Shown: positions 10,149 to 18,480 of the stretch, piece by piece
Layout of the letters: each line of letters opens with the position of its first letter
How positions within the stretch are numbered: the stretch's first letter is position 1
Source of the DNA: Streptococcus parasanguinis
GTDB lineage: Bacteria; Bacillota; Bacilli; Lactobacillales; Streptococcaceae
Length of the DNA stretch: 36,542 nt
Reading direction: 5' to 3'
NCBI RefSeq assembly: GCF_901875555.1
Contig: NZ_CABFMD010000009.1
Coordinates: forward strand, 1 to 36,542
Translations under genes and position numbers: made by a program
The notes under the pieces: model-generated
What the model was told of the DNA's origin: nothing
What the model saw: the letters and a program-made list of their open reading frames with translations, nothing else
Database searches by the model: none

Positions 10149-11177
10149 TTATTTTTTAAAATAGGTAATTCCCATCGCTGATTTTACTTCATCTAACGTT
10201 TGAGCAGCTACACTTCGAGCGCGCTCACTTCCTTTTTCAAGAATAGAGTAGACCTCTCCCATATCCTTTGCAAACTCAAGACGTCTTTCACGAATTGGTC
10301 TTAATTCACGATCCAAAATTTCTAGAAGATATCGTTTAGTTTTTACATCACCAAGTCCACCACGTTTATAATGTTCTTTCATTTCTGCAATTTCAGCTGC
10401 ATCTTCTGGACGGCCAAATACATCCAGATAATGAAATACCATATTACCTTCAATTTTTCCTGGATCCTCTACCTTAATATGATCCGGATCAGTATACATA
10501 CTCATCACTTTTTTCTTTAAAGTATCTGCATCATCAGCTAGGTAAATGCCATTATTCAACGATTTAGACATTTTAGCATTTCCATCTAAACCAGGTAAGC
10601 GACCAGCTGCTTCATTTTCAGGATAAATTCCTTCTGGTTCGACCAAAGTATCTGTGTTGTATGCATGATTAAAGGAACGAACAATCTCACGAGTTTGCTC
10701 AATCATTGGCTTTTGGTCATTTCCTACCGGAACAAAATTGGCTTTAAATGCTGTAATATCGGCTGCTTGTGAAATAGGGTATACCAAAAATCCTGTTGGA
10801 ATACTCTCACCAAATCCTTTTTGAGAAATCTCAGTTTTTACAGTTGGGTTTCTTTCAAGTCTCGCCAAAGATACAAGATTCATGTAGTACATAGTCAATT
10901 CTGCTAATTCAGGAATCTGACTTTGAATGAAAATTGTTACTTTTTCAGGATCTAGGCCAGCTGCCAGATAATCCAAAGCAACATTTCCAATAGATTCTAC
11001 AATCGTTTTTGGATCTTTTGCATGGTCTGTCAAAGCTTGCTGGTCTGCTAAAAAAACAAACATATTATACTCGTCTTTATTTTGTAGCAAGACGCGATTT
11101 TTTAAAGAACCTACATAGTGGCCAATATGGAGTTTTCCTGTTGGTCTATCTCCTGTCAAAATGATGGGTTTTGTCAT
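10149..11177 (-). CDS. trpS: Tryptophanyl-tRNA synthetase
   Basis: A 342-residue class I aminoacyl-tRNA synthetase charging tRNA-Trp. The signature HIGH is at residues 17-20 and KMSKS at 202-206. The start at 11177 is chosen because AAGGAGAAG lies 5-6 bases upstream and the protein then begins at the conserved [13 protein letters not shown]; ten in-frame codons upstream are unsupported. No T-box leader fits in the short upstream gap. It has a promoter of its own divergent from the ABC-F gene. Confidence 0.95.
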   Translation of the reverse strand: MTKPIILTGDRPTGKLHIGHYVGSLKNRVLLQNKDEYNMFVFLADQQALTDHAKDPKTIVESIGNVALDYLAAGLDPEKVTIFIQSQIPELAELTMYYMNLVSLARLERNPTVKTEISQKGFGESIPTGFLVYPISQAADITAFKANFVPVGNDQKPMIEQTREIVRSFNHAYNTDTLVEPEGIYPENEAAGRLPGLDGNAKMSKSLNNGIYLADDADTLKKKVMSMYTDPDHIKVEDPGKIEGNMVFHYLDVFGRPEDAAEIAEMKEHYKRGGLGDVKTKRYLLEILDRELRPIRERRLEFAKDMGEVYSILEKGSERARSVAAQTLDEVKSAMGITYFKK

Positions 11178-11205
11178 ACTCTTCTCCTTAATCGTTATCC
11201 CTATC

Positions 11206-11214
11206 ATTATAGCA
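11206..11214 (-). promoter_or_regulatory. Extended -10 promoter of trpS
   Basis: On the minus strand TGC followed by TATAAT (11211-11206), about 29 bases upstream of the trpS ATG. A weak -35-like TTCAAC lies at suitable spacing. Confidence 0.6.
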
Positions 11215-11324
11215 CTTTCTAGTTGAAAATGTTAGTCTATCCTCTATGTTTGTACCAAATTAACACTTTACTGAATTGTCAATTTCGTTTACATGATTGT
11301 AAAAATAAATTGACACTAAAAAAG

Positions 11325-11353
11325 TTGAATTTTCCCCTATTTTCTAGTAAAAT
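11325..11353 (+). promoter_or_regulatory. Promoter of the ABC-F gene
   Basis: TTGAAT (11325-11330), a 17-bp spacer, then TAAAAT (11348-11353). The start codon is 30 bases downstream, with AGAGGAGAA between. Confidence 0.65.
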
Positions 11354-11382
11354 GAAGACATTATAGAAAGAGGAGAATATCA

Positions 11383-13002
11383 TTGCTTACAGTATCAGAC
11401 GTCTCACTACGTTTTAGTGATCGAAAATTGTTTGACGATGTCAATATTAACTTTACAGAGGGAAATACATACGGTCTCATCGGTGCCAACGGTGCTGGAA
11501 AATCAACCTTTTTAAAAATTTTAGCTGGAGATATTGAACCAACAACAGGTCATATTTCTCTCGGTCCTGATGAACGTTTGTCCGTTTTGCGTCAAAATCA
11601 CTTTGACTATGAAGACGAACGGGTCATCGATGTTGTCATTATGGGAAATGAAAAGCTCTACAACATTATGAAAGAGAAAGATGCTATCTACATGAAAGAA
11701 GATTTTTCTGATGAAGACGGCGTCCGTGCAGCTGAACTTGAAGGTGAATTTGCCGAACTCGGTGGATGGGAAGCAGAAAGTGAAGCATCTCAATTGCTTC
11801 AAAATCTAAATATTTCAGAAGACCTTCATTATCAAACGATGAGCGAGTTAGCTAACGGGGATAAAGTGAAAGTTCTCCTAGCTAAAGCACTTTTTGGTAA
11901 ACCAGATGTCCTTCTTTTAGACGAACCAACCAACGGTCTCGATATTCAATCCATTACCTGGTTAGAAGATTTTCTAATTGATTTTGAAAATACGGTTATC
12001 GTTGTTTCTCACGACCGCCACTTTTTGAACAAAGTATGCACCCATATGGCGGATCTCGACTTTGGGAAAATTAAACTTTACGTCGGAAACTATGATTTTT
12101 GGAAAGAATCTTCTGAACTGGCAGCAAAATTACAAGCAGATAGAAACGCAAAAGCTGAAGAAAAAATTAAACAATTACAAGAGTTTGTCGCACGATTCTC
12201 AGCCAACGCTTCAAAATCAAAACAAGCAACATCTCGTAAAAAAATGCTTGACAAGATTGAGTTAGAAGAAATTGTTCCATCTAGTCGAAAGTACCCATTT
12301 ATCAACTTTAAGGCTGAACGAGAACTCGGTAACGATCTCTTGACAGTAGAAAATCTTTCTGTCAAGATCGATGGAGAAACCATCCTTGACAATATCAGCT
12401 TTATCTTACGTCCTGGTGATAAGACAGCCCTTATCGGACAGAACGATATTCAAACAACCGCTTTGATCCGTGCATTGATGGATGATATTGAGTATGAAGG
12501 AACTGTCAAGTGGGGAGTTACAACTAGTCGATCTTATCTACCAAAAGACAACAGCCGAGATTTTGCAGGTGGAGAAACTATTCTTGATTGGCTTCGTCAA
12601 TTTGCAAGTAAAGAAGAAGATGACAATACTTTCCTTCGTGGTTTCTTAGGACGCATGCTCTTTTCTGGCGACGAAGTTAACAAGTCTGTCAACGTCTTGT
12701 CAGGTGGAGAAAAAGTTCGTGTCATGTTATCTAAATTGATGCTCCTCAAGTCAAACGTCCTTGTACTGGATGATCCAACCAATCACTTGGATTTAGAGTC
12801 TATTTCAAGTTTGAATGACGGATTGAAGAATTTTAAAGAATCGATTATTTTTGCCAGCCATGACCACGAATTCATTCAAACACTCGCCAACCATATTATC
12901 GTTCTTTCAAAAAACGGCGTGATAGATCGCATTGATGAAACCTATGATGAGTTTCTTGAAAATGAAGAAGTTCAAGCAAAAGTGAAAGAACTTTGGAATT
13001 AA
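11383..13002 (+). CDS. ABC-F family ATPase (YbiT/YkpA-like), ribosome-associated
   Basis: A 539-residue protein with two ABC domains and no membrane segment, the ABC-F architecture of translation factors acting at the ribosomal E site. The start is TTG at 11383, set by AGAGGAG about 8 bases upstream and by conservation of LTVSDVSLRF. Domain 1 has Walker A GANGAGKST (34-42), a degenerate signature (ELANGDKV) and Walker B LLLDEPTNGLD; the charged linker (about 235-300) carries the P-site tRNA-interaction region. Domain 2 has a good signature LSGGEKVRV and VLDDPTNHLD, but its P-loop position reads GQNDIQTT and lacks the Walker lysine. The overall sequence is close to the pneumococcal protein at the same position. 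Confidence 0.9.
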   Translation: MLTVSDVSLRFSDRKLFDDVNINFTEGNTYGLIGANGAGKSTFLKILAGDIEPTTGHISLGPDERLSVLRQNHFDYEDERVIDVVIMGNEKLYNIMKEKDAIYMKEDFSDEDGVRAAELEGEFAELGGWEAESEASQLLQNLNISEDLHYQTMSELANGDKVKVLLAKALFGKPDVLLLDEPTNGLDIQSITWLEDFLIDFENTVIVVSHDRHFLNKVCTHMADLDFGKIKLYVGNYDFWKESSELAAKLQADRNAKAEEKIKQLQEFVARFSANASKSKQATSRKKMLDKIELEEIVPSSRKYPFINFKAERELGNDLLTVENLSVKIDGETILDNISFILRPGDKTALIGQNDIQTTALIRALMDDIEYEGTVKWGVTTSRSYLPKDNSRDFAGGETILDWLRQFASKEEDDNTFLRGFLGRMLFSGDEVNKSVNVLSGGEKVRVMLSKLMLLKSNVLVLDDPTNHLDLESISSLNDGLKNFKESIIFASHDHEFIQTLANHIIVLSKNGVIDRIDETYDEFLENEEVQAKVKELWN

Positions 13003-13013
13003 TCATAAAAATT

Positions 13014-13045
13014 AAGAGTCCTGAAATCCTTATTTCAGGCTCTTT
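13014..13045 (+). terminator. Terminator after the ABC-F gene
   Basis: AAGAG, one bulged T and CCTGAAAT pair with ATTTCAGG and CTCTT around a four-base loop, followed by a short T-run. The U-tail is weak and the next gene starts only 13 bases later, so read-through into yfhO is plausible. Confidence 0.7.
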
Positions 13046-13057
13046 CAGTAGAAATAT

Positions 13058-15625
13058 ATGAACAAAACAAAGCTAAAAACATCCCTTTTTACAGTATCTT
13101 CTTTCCTGATTCCAGTGATCATGATGTTCTTTATTTACCTCTCACAAGGAATCTACTGGAACAGTGAGACATCCCCATTGTTAGGAGATGGTTATCATCA
13201 GTATGTCATTTTTGATACCACACTTCGAAATATTTTACATGGGACAGATAGCCTATTTTACAGTTTTCAAAGTGGATTAGGCCTTAATTTCTATGCACTC
13301 AGTAGCTATTATCTAGGAAGTTTCTTTTCTCCTCTTGTCTACTTCTTTAATGCACAATCCATGCCAGATGCTGTTTATCTCATCACTCTTCTTAAATTTG
13401 GAGCTATTGGATTAAGTACTTATATTAGTTTACATGGAATGTTTTCTAAAATTCCAAGATCCCTGGTTCTTACCCTTTCAACCTCATTTGCTCTGATGAG
13501 CTTTGCTATCAGCCAAATTGAAATCAAAACTTGGCTAGATGTTTTTATCCTAGCACCATTAATTCTTTATGGATTCAAAAAACTCATTTACAATGAGGGA
13601 GAGATTCTCTACTTTATCAGTTTAACCTGTTTGTTTATCCAAAATTATTATTTTGGATTTATGATGTCTATTTTTCTCATATTATGGTACTTGACACAAC
13701 TGTCATGGAACATAAAGGAAATTGGAAAACGTTTCTTCCATTTTGTGATTGTATCTCTTTTATCAGTTATAACAAGTCTAGTAATGTTATATCCTACCTT
13801 CTTAGATTTACGCACTCATGGAGAAAATTTTTCAAAGGTTGACAGTATCTTTACAGAAAAAAGTTGGTATCTTGACGTATTTGCAAAAAATTTCATTGGA
13901 AGTTTTGACACTACTAAATATGGATCCATTCCAATGATCTACATAGGGCTATTTCCACTGCTACTAGCAATCACCTTTTTCTTTGTAAAGTCGATCAAGT
14001 TTCACGTGAAACTTTCTTACTTTATACTATTGACCATTCTTATTTTGAGTTTTCGTTTTCAAATATTAGATCTCCTTTGGCAAGGTATGCACGCGCCAAA
14101 TATGTTTCTTCATCGATACTCTTGGATCTTTTCTTTGACAATTATTTTAATGGCAGGAGAAGTTCTAAATCGAATAGAGGAGATCACTTGGATTCGTTTT
14201 AGTCTTGCTAGTTTCCTCCTTATTCTAGGATTTGGAGTAACTGTTCTTTACAGCAGTCACTATAAATTTTTAGATGCTGTCAATTTCATTGTTACTTTTG
14301 AATTTTTAATCGCTTTCTATTTAGTCTGTTTAGGATTTATCTTTAAAAAAATACCGCCTAGACTTTTCTATCTTTCGATCCTTTTTTTCTCCATCTTTGA
14401 ATTATCGGTGAATGGTTATTATCAAATGGAAGGAATTGCGAATGAATGGGTCTTTGCTTCTCGGTCATCCTACGAACGCGACTTAAAAGCCATCCAATCC
14501 TTAGTAAGAGGAAAGACAGACTCAAACTATCGGACTGAGATTCTACAGCCCCAAACGGGCAATGATAGCATGAAATATGGTTATAATGGCATTTCTCAAT
14601 TTTCATCTGTACGAAATACGGATGCTAGCTCGACATTGGACAAACTTGGATTTAAATCTGAAGGAACCAACCTCAATCTTCGGTACCAAAACAATTCTAT
14701 TTTAATGGATAGTCTATTTGGTGTTCGCTATAATTTAAGCCAACAACCAGTTAAAAAATTTGGATTTAAAGAGATTGCAACCAAAAGTGGAGTCTCACTT
14801 TCAGAAAATGAATATGCCTTACCAATCGCCTTGCTGTCAGCAAAACCTTATAAAAATACTTCCTTTACAAATTTGACACTGGATAATCAAACACGATTCA
14901 TCCATCAAATCACAGATGAAAAATATAAATTTTATAAGAAATTACCTATTCTCTCGCCTACTTCACAAAACACTGCATCTTCGTTGCAAACTGCAAAAAT
15001 TGAAGAAGATAGTCATCTATCCTACGCAAGTATTCAATATGAAGTAACGGTTCCTGCCCATAGCCAACTATATGTCAATGTTCCAAATTTACAATTTTCA
15101 AATGATAATCGGAAAGAGATTGAAGTCGACTACAATGGACAGACTCAACGCTATACCATTGATAATGCCTTTCCATTCTTTTCAATTGGCCATTTTGACA
15201 CAGAAGAAACAGTTACTATTCGTATAAGTTTTCCAGAAAATTCGACAGTCTCTTTTAATACACCAGAATTTTTTGCTCTGGATCTTGACCAATATACACA
15301 AGCTATCACTAGCATTCGTCAACAAAAGGTTGCAATTCACAAAAAGAAAAATAAAGTAGTAGCAACTTATAACGCAAATAGAAATACGACTCTAATTTTT
15401 ACACTGCCTTACGATAAAGGATGGTCAGCTAAACAAAATGGAAAACCTATCCAAATTCACCGCATCCAGAAAGGATTGATGGGAGTTCGTGTTCCAAAAG
15501 GATCTGGAACAGTCACTTTAACATTTGTTCCTCAAGGCTTCGTTGAAGGAATCATTGCCTTTTTCCTTGGAATCATTCTCTTTTTCCTCTACGAATGGAG
15601 ACAAATAAAAAGACGAAAAAGCTAA
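13058..15625 (+). CDS. yfhO: YfhO-family polytopic membrane protein
   Basis: An 855-residue protein with an N-terminal half of about 12 hydrophobic helices (to roughly residue 450), a large extracytoplasmic domain of about 350 residues and a last helix near 830-848 before a basic tail. The pattern matches the YfhO family, a GT-C-like fold; Bacillus subtilis YfhO takes part in lipoteichoic acid glycosylation. A similar surface-glycan role is inferred here. The early motif LGDGYHQY carries an acidic residue in the first loop, as is typical of GT-C enzymes. The assigned ATG has no visible ribosome site and lies just past the preceding hairpin, so the exact start is uncertain. A parS-like site lies inside at 13998-14013. 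Confidence 0.8.
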   Translation: MNKTKLKTSLFTVSSFLIPVIMMFFIYLSQGIYWNSETSPLLGDGYHQYVIFDTTLRNILHGTDSLFYSFQSGLGLNFYALSSYYLGSFFSPLVYFFNAQSMPDAVYLITLLKFGAIGLSTYISLHGMFSKIPRSLVLTLSTSFALMSFAISQIEIKTWLDVFILAPLILYGFKKLIYNEGEILYFISLTCLFIQNYYFGFMMSIFLILWYLTQLSWNIKEIGKRFFHFVIVSLLSVITSLVMLYPTFLDLRTHGENFSKVDSIFTEKSWYLDVFAKNFIGSFDTTKYGSIPMIYIGLFPLLLAITFFFVKSIKFHVKLSYFILLTILILSFRFQILDLLWQGMHAPNMFLHRYSWIFSLTIILMAGEVLNRIEEITWIRFSLASFLLILGFGVTVLYSSHYKFLDAVNFIVTFEFLIAFYLVCLGFIFKKIPPRLFYLSILFFSIFELSVNGYYQMEGIANEWVFASRSSYERDLKAIQSLVRGKTDSNYRTEILQPQTGNDSMKYGYNGISQFSSVRNTDASSTLDKLGFKSEGTNLNLRYQNNSILMDSLFGVRYNLSQQPVKKFGFKEIATKSGVSLSENEYALPIALLSAKPYKNTSFTNLTLDNQTRFIHQITDEKYKFYKKLPILSPTSQNTASSLQTAKIEEDSHLSYASIQYEVTVPAHSQLYVNVPNLQFSNDNRKEIEVDYNGQTQRYTIDNAFPFFSIGHFDTEETVTIRISFPENSTVSFNTPEFFALDLDQYTQAITSIRQQKVAIHKKKNKVVATYNANRNTTLIFTLPYDKGWSAKQNGKPIQIHRIQKGLMGVRVPKGSGTVTLTFVPQGFVEGIIAFFLGIILFFLYEWRQIKRRKS
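13998..14013. other. parS-like ParB binding site 2 (inside yfhO)
   Basis: AGTTTCACGTGAAACT is a perfect 16-bp palindrome (18 bp counting the flanking A/T pair) with the full parS core GTTTCACGTGAAAC. It lies about 7.5 kb left of dnaA. Confidence 0.88.
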
Positions 15626-15653
15626 GAAATCTATACATCGTTCACTTATACAT

Positions 15654-15687
15654 AAAAGGCTAGGATAGCAATTATCCTAGCCTTTTT
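15654..15687 (+). terminator. Strong terminator after yfhO
   Basis: AAAAGGCTAGGATA (15654-15667) pairs over 14 bp with TATCCTAGCCTTTT (15673-15686) around a GCAAT loop, followed by T. It could also stop minus-strand transcription from the tRNA side. Confidence 0.92.
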
Positions 15688-15697
15688 CAAAACAAAA

Positions 15698-15716
15698 TAA
15701 CACCCAAATGGGTGCT
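15698..15716 (-). terminator. Terminator of the tRNA-Glu/tRNA-Asn transcript
   Basis: On the minus strand GCACCCA pairs with TGGGTGT across a very short loop, followed by a T-rich run (TATTTTGTTTT). It lies 8 bases beyond the 3' end of tRNA-Asn. Confidence 0.65.
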
Positions 15717-15723
15717 ATACTAG

Positions 15724-15797
15724 CTCCGCCAGTAGGACTCGAACCTACGACATCATGATTAACAGTCATGCGCTACTACCAACTGAGCTATGGCGGA
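15724..15797 (-). tRNA. tRNA-Asn (GTT)
   Basis: A 74-nt cloverleaf. The acceptor TCCGCCA/TGGCGGA, D-arm AGCTCAGTTGGTAGTAGCGC, anticodon loop CTGTTAA giving GTT, and T-arm GTAGGTTCGAGTCCTAC are all readable on the minus strand. No encoded CCA. It follows tRNA-Glu by eight bases. Confidence 0.96.
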
Positions 15798-15805
15798 ATG
15801 AGATA

Positions 15806-15877
15806 TAGTCCGTACGGGATTCGAACCCGTGTTACCGCCGTGAAAAGGCGGTGTCTTAACCCCTTGACCAACGGACC
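15806..15877 (-). tRNA. tRNA-Glu (TTC), copy 1
   Basis: A 72-nt tRNA on the minus strand: acceptor GGTCCGT with ACGGACT, anticodon loop CTTTTCA giving TTC, T-loop GGTTCGAATCC. Its 72 bases are identical to the plus-strand copy at 35723-35794. It lies downstream of comE with its own promoter. Confidence 0.97.
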
Positions 15878-15903
15878 ATATATTCATTAACAGAACATAT
15901 CCC

Positions 15904-15931
15904 ATTATATCAAAATTTAACTAATTGTCAA
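15904..15931 (-). promoter_or_regulatory. Promoter of tRNA-Glu/tRNA-Asn overlapping the comE stop
   Basis: On the minus strand TTGACA (15931-15926), a 16-bp spacer and TATAAT (15909-15904), both consensus hexamers. The TGA inside the -35 hexamer is the comE stop codon. Confidence 0.85.
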
Positions 15932-16686
15932 GCACTAAACTCTAAATTTTGCTCTTCAATTAATTTTTTGACACGTTTGATATTGCTTCTTGAGATTGGA
16001 CAAGAATACCCTTCTTTCAATAACAACTGTTTCTTTTTCTTATCCATTCCAATGATCATACTTCTATTCACAATAAAAGATTGATGGGGACTGAAATATC
16101 TCTCCTCCACATCTTTCTCCAAGACATCTGATAAACTTCCCGCAATTTCTTTTTGAAAATTTTTCCCAACTAAGTTTAATTTATAAGCAGATCCAACCGT
16201 TTCGATATAAAGAATATCCTTAAATGGAATTTTTATCTTTTTATCCTTAAAGTCATACTCAAAATAATCTGTCAAATCATCATTTCCAATTTGAATAGTT
16301 GTTAGATACTCAATACACTCCTTGATTTTTAATCTAAATAAATCTTCATTTAAATTTTTATCAATAAAATCCAAGGCAGATACTTTATAACGATAGGTAA
16401 TCGAAGCGAATTCTGATTTTGTAGTAATAAAAACAATAATGGCATAAGGATTTGCTTCTCGTATTTTTTGAGCAATTTCTAGCCCACAGTACTCATTATC
16501 TTGGATATGAATATCTAGAAAATATAATTGGTGGATATCCGAATGCTGGATATAATTTTCAAATTCCGTAATTTTACCGGTAGAAATCACGTCAAGTTTA
16601 ATTTCTAATTCCTTAGCAATTTCTGCAATATGTTTTTCTACCCGTATCTGTTGAGAGAGCTCATCTTCTAATAAAAAAATCTTCAT
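15928..16686 (-). CDS. comE: ComE, competence response regulator (LytTR family)
   Basis: A 252-residue response regulator. The receiver domain (1-125) has acidic residues E7/D8, phospho-acceptor Asp58 in YFLDIHI, the conserved T/S (FITTKSE) and a lysine in DKNL. The LytTR DNA-binding domain follows at about 140-245 (FKDILYIETVGSAYKL ... SPHQSFIVNRSMI ... CPISRSNIKRVK). In pneumococcus phosphorylated ComE switches on comCDE, comAB and comX. The start codon overlaps the comD stop in an ATGA, so the kinase and regulator are translationally coupled. Sequence and context make the name secure. Its expected target comX lies at 35949 across the origin. Confidence 0.95.
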   Translation of the reverse strand: MKIFLLEDELSQQIRVEKHIAEIAKELEIKLDVISTGKITEFENYIQHSDIHQLYFLDIHIQDNEYCGLEIAQKIREANPYAIIVFITTKSEFASITYRYKVSALDFIDKNLNEDLFRLKIKECIEYLTTIQIGNDDLTDYFEYDFKDKKIKIPFKDILYIETVGSAYKLNLVGKNFQKEIAGSLSDVLEKDVEERYFSPHQSFIVNRSMIIGMDKKKKQLLLKEGYSCPISRSNIKRVKKLIEEQNLEFSA

Positions 16687-18023
16687 TCTTGTTCATATCC
16701 TCCAATCTTCAAAACTTGTAAAAAACGATTTCCTTGCAATTCTGTTTCTAAAAACATCGTTCCATAATTTGCTAAGATTTTTCTCACATTATTTAATCCT
16801 AGTCCTCTATTTTCTCCTTTTGTCGAATAGCCTTCTTCATATATTTTTCTGATATCAAAAGTGATTTCATTTGTTGTATTATGAATCACTAAGTAAACAA
16901 TTTTTGAAATAGAAAAAATAGCAACATGAACTTTCTTTTCTTCCGCTTCTTTTGAAGCTTCCAAAGCATTTGTCACCAGAATCCCAACAATTCTCACAAT
17001 ATCTAATAAATCAACGGGTAGTTGCTCGATTGGTTCACTCGTTTCAAAGGTCATTTCTACCCCAGCATCTCTTGCATCCAACCATCCTCGAATCAAAATA
17101 CTTCGTAAAGCAGAATCTTTGATATTGACCAGGTTGAATCCCGATAATTCTTCTGTGTTGATTTCTTTATAACCTTTTTCCAATACTTCTCTATGGATTC
17201 TCTGTATTTCTGGAATATTTTCTTCCTCAATAGCTAATGACATAGAAATCACTAAATTTCCCAAATCGTGACGAAATCCCCTAACAATAGAATAGAGACT
17301 TTGAATTTCAGCCATATACCGACTCATTTGTTGCTCAGAAAATTCTTTATACTCCAGTTCTAAATTTTTACGATACTGATCTCGCTCGATTTTCATATGA
17401 AATAAGCTGACTACAAAAGAGAAAAAACAAATCGTTGCCAACATACTCCCAAAATTTTTATATTGCGCTTGTTCACTAATCCATAAAGCAAAATTAATTA
17501 CTACAAATATAGCAAAATAGACGCAGATAAGTCTTTTTAAATATTTTTCAAATTCTTTCTCATAAAAAGGAGTGAAATCAAATTCAAATAAGTCAATCAA
17601 CTTCAAAATGATTCCTAAAGAAACCAAACGAATACACATATTGTAGACAATCGAGTAAGCTGCTACAAATGCATCTCCCAATACTGAAGATACAATTATC
17701 GTCAGAAAAGTTGCTGTTCCTTCAACCGCTAAATAAGTAAAAAAAGAATAAAAAATAGCGCACAAGCGATTCGTCCGATTGGCATAATGATAATAAGGAT
17801 ATAAATAAACCGGCCATAAGAGCATATTTAAATCAGAGAGTCGAATATTTGAAAATAAAGTCACATCTAAAAATACTAAGAGACTTTCAAAAAGAAGAAC
17901 AAAGGTGCTCAGCAAAAAGATAAATGCAAATTGATGTTCCTGATAGATTTTTTCGTCCACTAATGCAAACGTCAGAACAATGATCCCTCCTAAAAGAAAA
18001 GACAAGACTAATGACTGAATCAC
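16683..18023 (-). CDS. comD: ComD, competence-pheromone receptor histidine kinase
   Basis: A 446-residue HPK10-type sensor kinase. The N-terminal half (about 1-210) has six or seven hydrophobic segments that would form the peptide receptor. A linker helix leads to RGFRHDLGNL with phospho-acceptor His252. The N-box is in ILVTNALEAS (Asn352) and the glycine box in GENRGLGLNN (about 404-412). In relatives ComD binds the secreted peptide CSP encoded by comC just upstream; here no comC is present. The start is GTG at 18023 with GGGAG about 8-10 bases upstream. It looks intact, with the kinase core well conserved against pneumococcal ComD and the membrane region diverged, as expected for a pherotype-specific receptor. 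Confidence 0.93.
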   Translation of the reverse strand: MIQSLVLSFLLGGIIVLTFALVDEKIYQEHQFAFIFLLSTFVLLFESLLVFLDVTLFSNIRLSDLNMLLWPVYLYPYYHYANRTNRLCAIFYSFFTYLAVEGTATFLTIIVSSVLGDAFVAAYSIVYNMCIRLVSLGIILKLIDLFEFDFTPFYEKEFEKYLKRLICVYFAIFVVINFALWISEQAQYKNFGSMLATICFFSFVVSLFHMKIERDQYRKNLELEYKEFSEQQMSRYMAEIQSLYSIVRGFRHDLGNLVISMSLAIEEENIPEIQRIHREVLEKGYKEINTEELSGFNLVNIKDSALRSILIRGWLDARDAGVEMTFETSEPIEQLPVDLLDIVRIVGILVTNALEASKEAEEKKVHVAIFSISKIVYLVIHNTTNEITFDIRKIYEEGYSTKGENRGLGLNNVRKILANYGTMFLETELQGNRFLQVLKIGGYEQE

Positions 18024-18334
18024 ACAAACTCTCCCACTTTGTTTTTTTCTATTTTATTATACTCTAGTATTATTATAAAAAAATAAAATTTTATATACAA
18101 AAAATTATAATATAAAATAGCCTAAAATTAAAGGGAATAGGTAAAATTGTAATGTTTTTGTTACATGAATGAAAACTATTTTACACAATTTATATCATCT
18201 ACACTTTGTACTATATAGGGATTTTTAATTATTTTTAAAATTATTTCTAATAAATCATTTCATTCCTATTTGTCTATAGTGAAGTATACAAAAATTAATA
18301 GATAATGAAAATTTATACATTTTTACATAAAAGA
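18024..18334 (-). other. comDE upstream region lacking comC
   Basis: A 311-bp, very AT-rich stretch between the tRNA-Arg terminator and comD, the usual site of comC. Every ATG in the comD orientation runs into a stop within 22 codons. No GGNGG occurs, so no double-glycine leader peptide can be encoded. A -10-like TATAAT on the minus strand (18109-18104) is about 80 bases before the comD GTG, leaving no room for a pheromone gene. An inverted repeat, GTAAAATAGT (18184-18175) with ACAATTTTAC (18150-18141), ends about 31 bases upstream of that -10. Confidence 0.75.
18104..18109 (-). promoter_or_regulatory. Probable -10 of comDE
   Basis: A consensus TATAAT on the minus strand, with no good -35, as in activator-dependent promoters. 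An imperfect palindrome that may include ComE half-sites ends about 31 bases upstream. Transcription from here would reach comD after a leader of about 75 bases. The region is AT-rich, so other -10 choices are possible. Confidence 0.45.
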
Positions 18335-18360
18335 AAAGATGCAGCAAAAGCTGCATCTTT
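18335..18360 (-). terminator. Terminator of tRNA-Arg
   Basis: On the minus strand AAAGATGCAGC (18360-18350) pairs with GCTGCATCTTT (from 18345) around a four-base loop, followed by a T-rich run. It insulates comDE from tRNA-Arg transcription. Confidence 0.88.
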
Positions 18361-18364
18361 CATT

Positions 18365-18438
18365 TGATCCCAGCAGGATTCGAACCTGCGACCGTTCGCT
18401 TAGAAGGCGAATGCTCTATCCAGCTGAGCTATGAGACC
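18365..18438 (-). tRNA. tRNA-Arg (TCT)
   Basis: A 74-nt cloverleaf on the minus strand: acceptor GGTCTCA with TGGGATC, D-arm AGCTCAGCTGGATAGAGC, anticodon loop CTTCTAA giving TCT, T-arm GCAGGTTCGAATCCTGC. It marks the conserved boundary upstream of the com operon in mitis-group streptococci. Confidence 0.96.
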
Positions 18439-18449
18439 GAACTTACTTC

Positions 18450-18478
18450 ATTTTAACAGAAAAAGGAAGGAGCGTCAA
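18450..18478 (-). promoter_or_regulatory. Promoter of tRNA-Arg
   Basis: On the minus strand TTGACG (18478-18473), a 17-bp spacer and TAAAAT (18455-18450), twelve bases before the tRNA 5' end. The -35 lies just after the rlmH stop. Confidence 0.8.
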
Positions 18479-18480
18479 GG

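Noticed and set aside
11178..11382. T-box riboswitch upstream of trpS
   Set aside because: No T-box sequence (GGGTGGAACCGCG-like) and no terminator/antiterminator pair could be found; the leader to the -10 is under 30 bases.
18178..18263. A possible decayed comC: ATG AAA at 18263, then after a one-base shift an open run of about 27 codons
   Set aside because: It needs a frameshift, has no double-glycine, no basic C-terminal pheromone, and open runs of this size are common in such AT-rich DNA.
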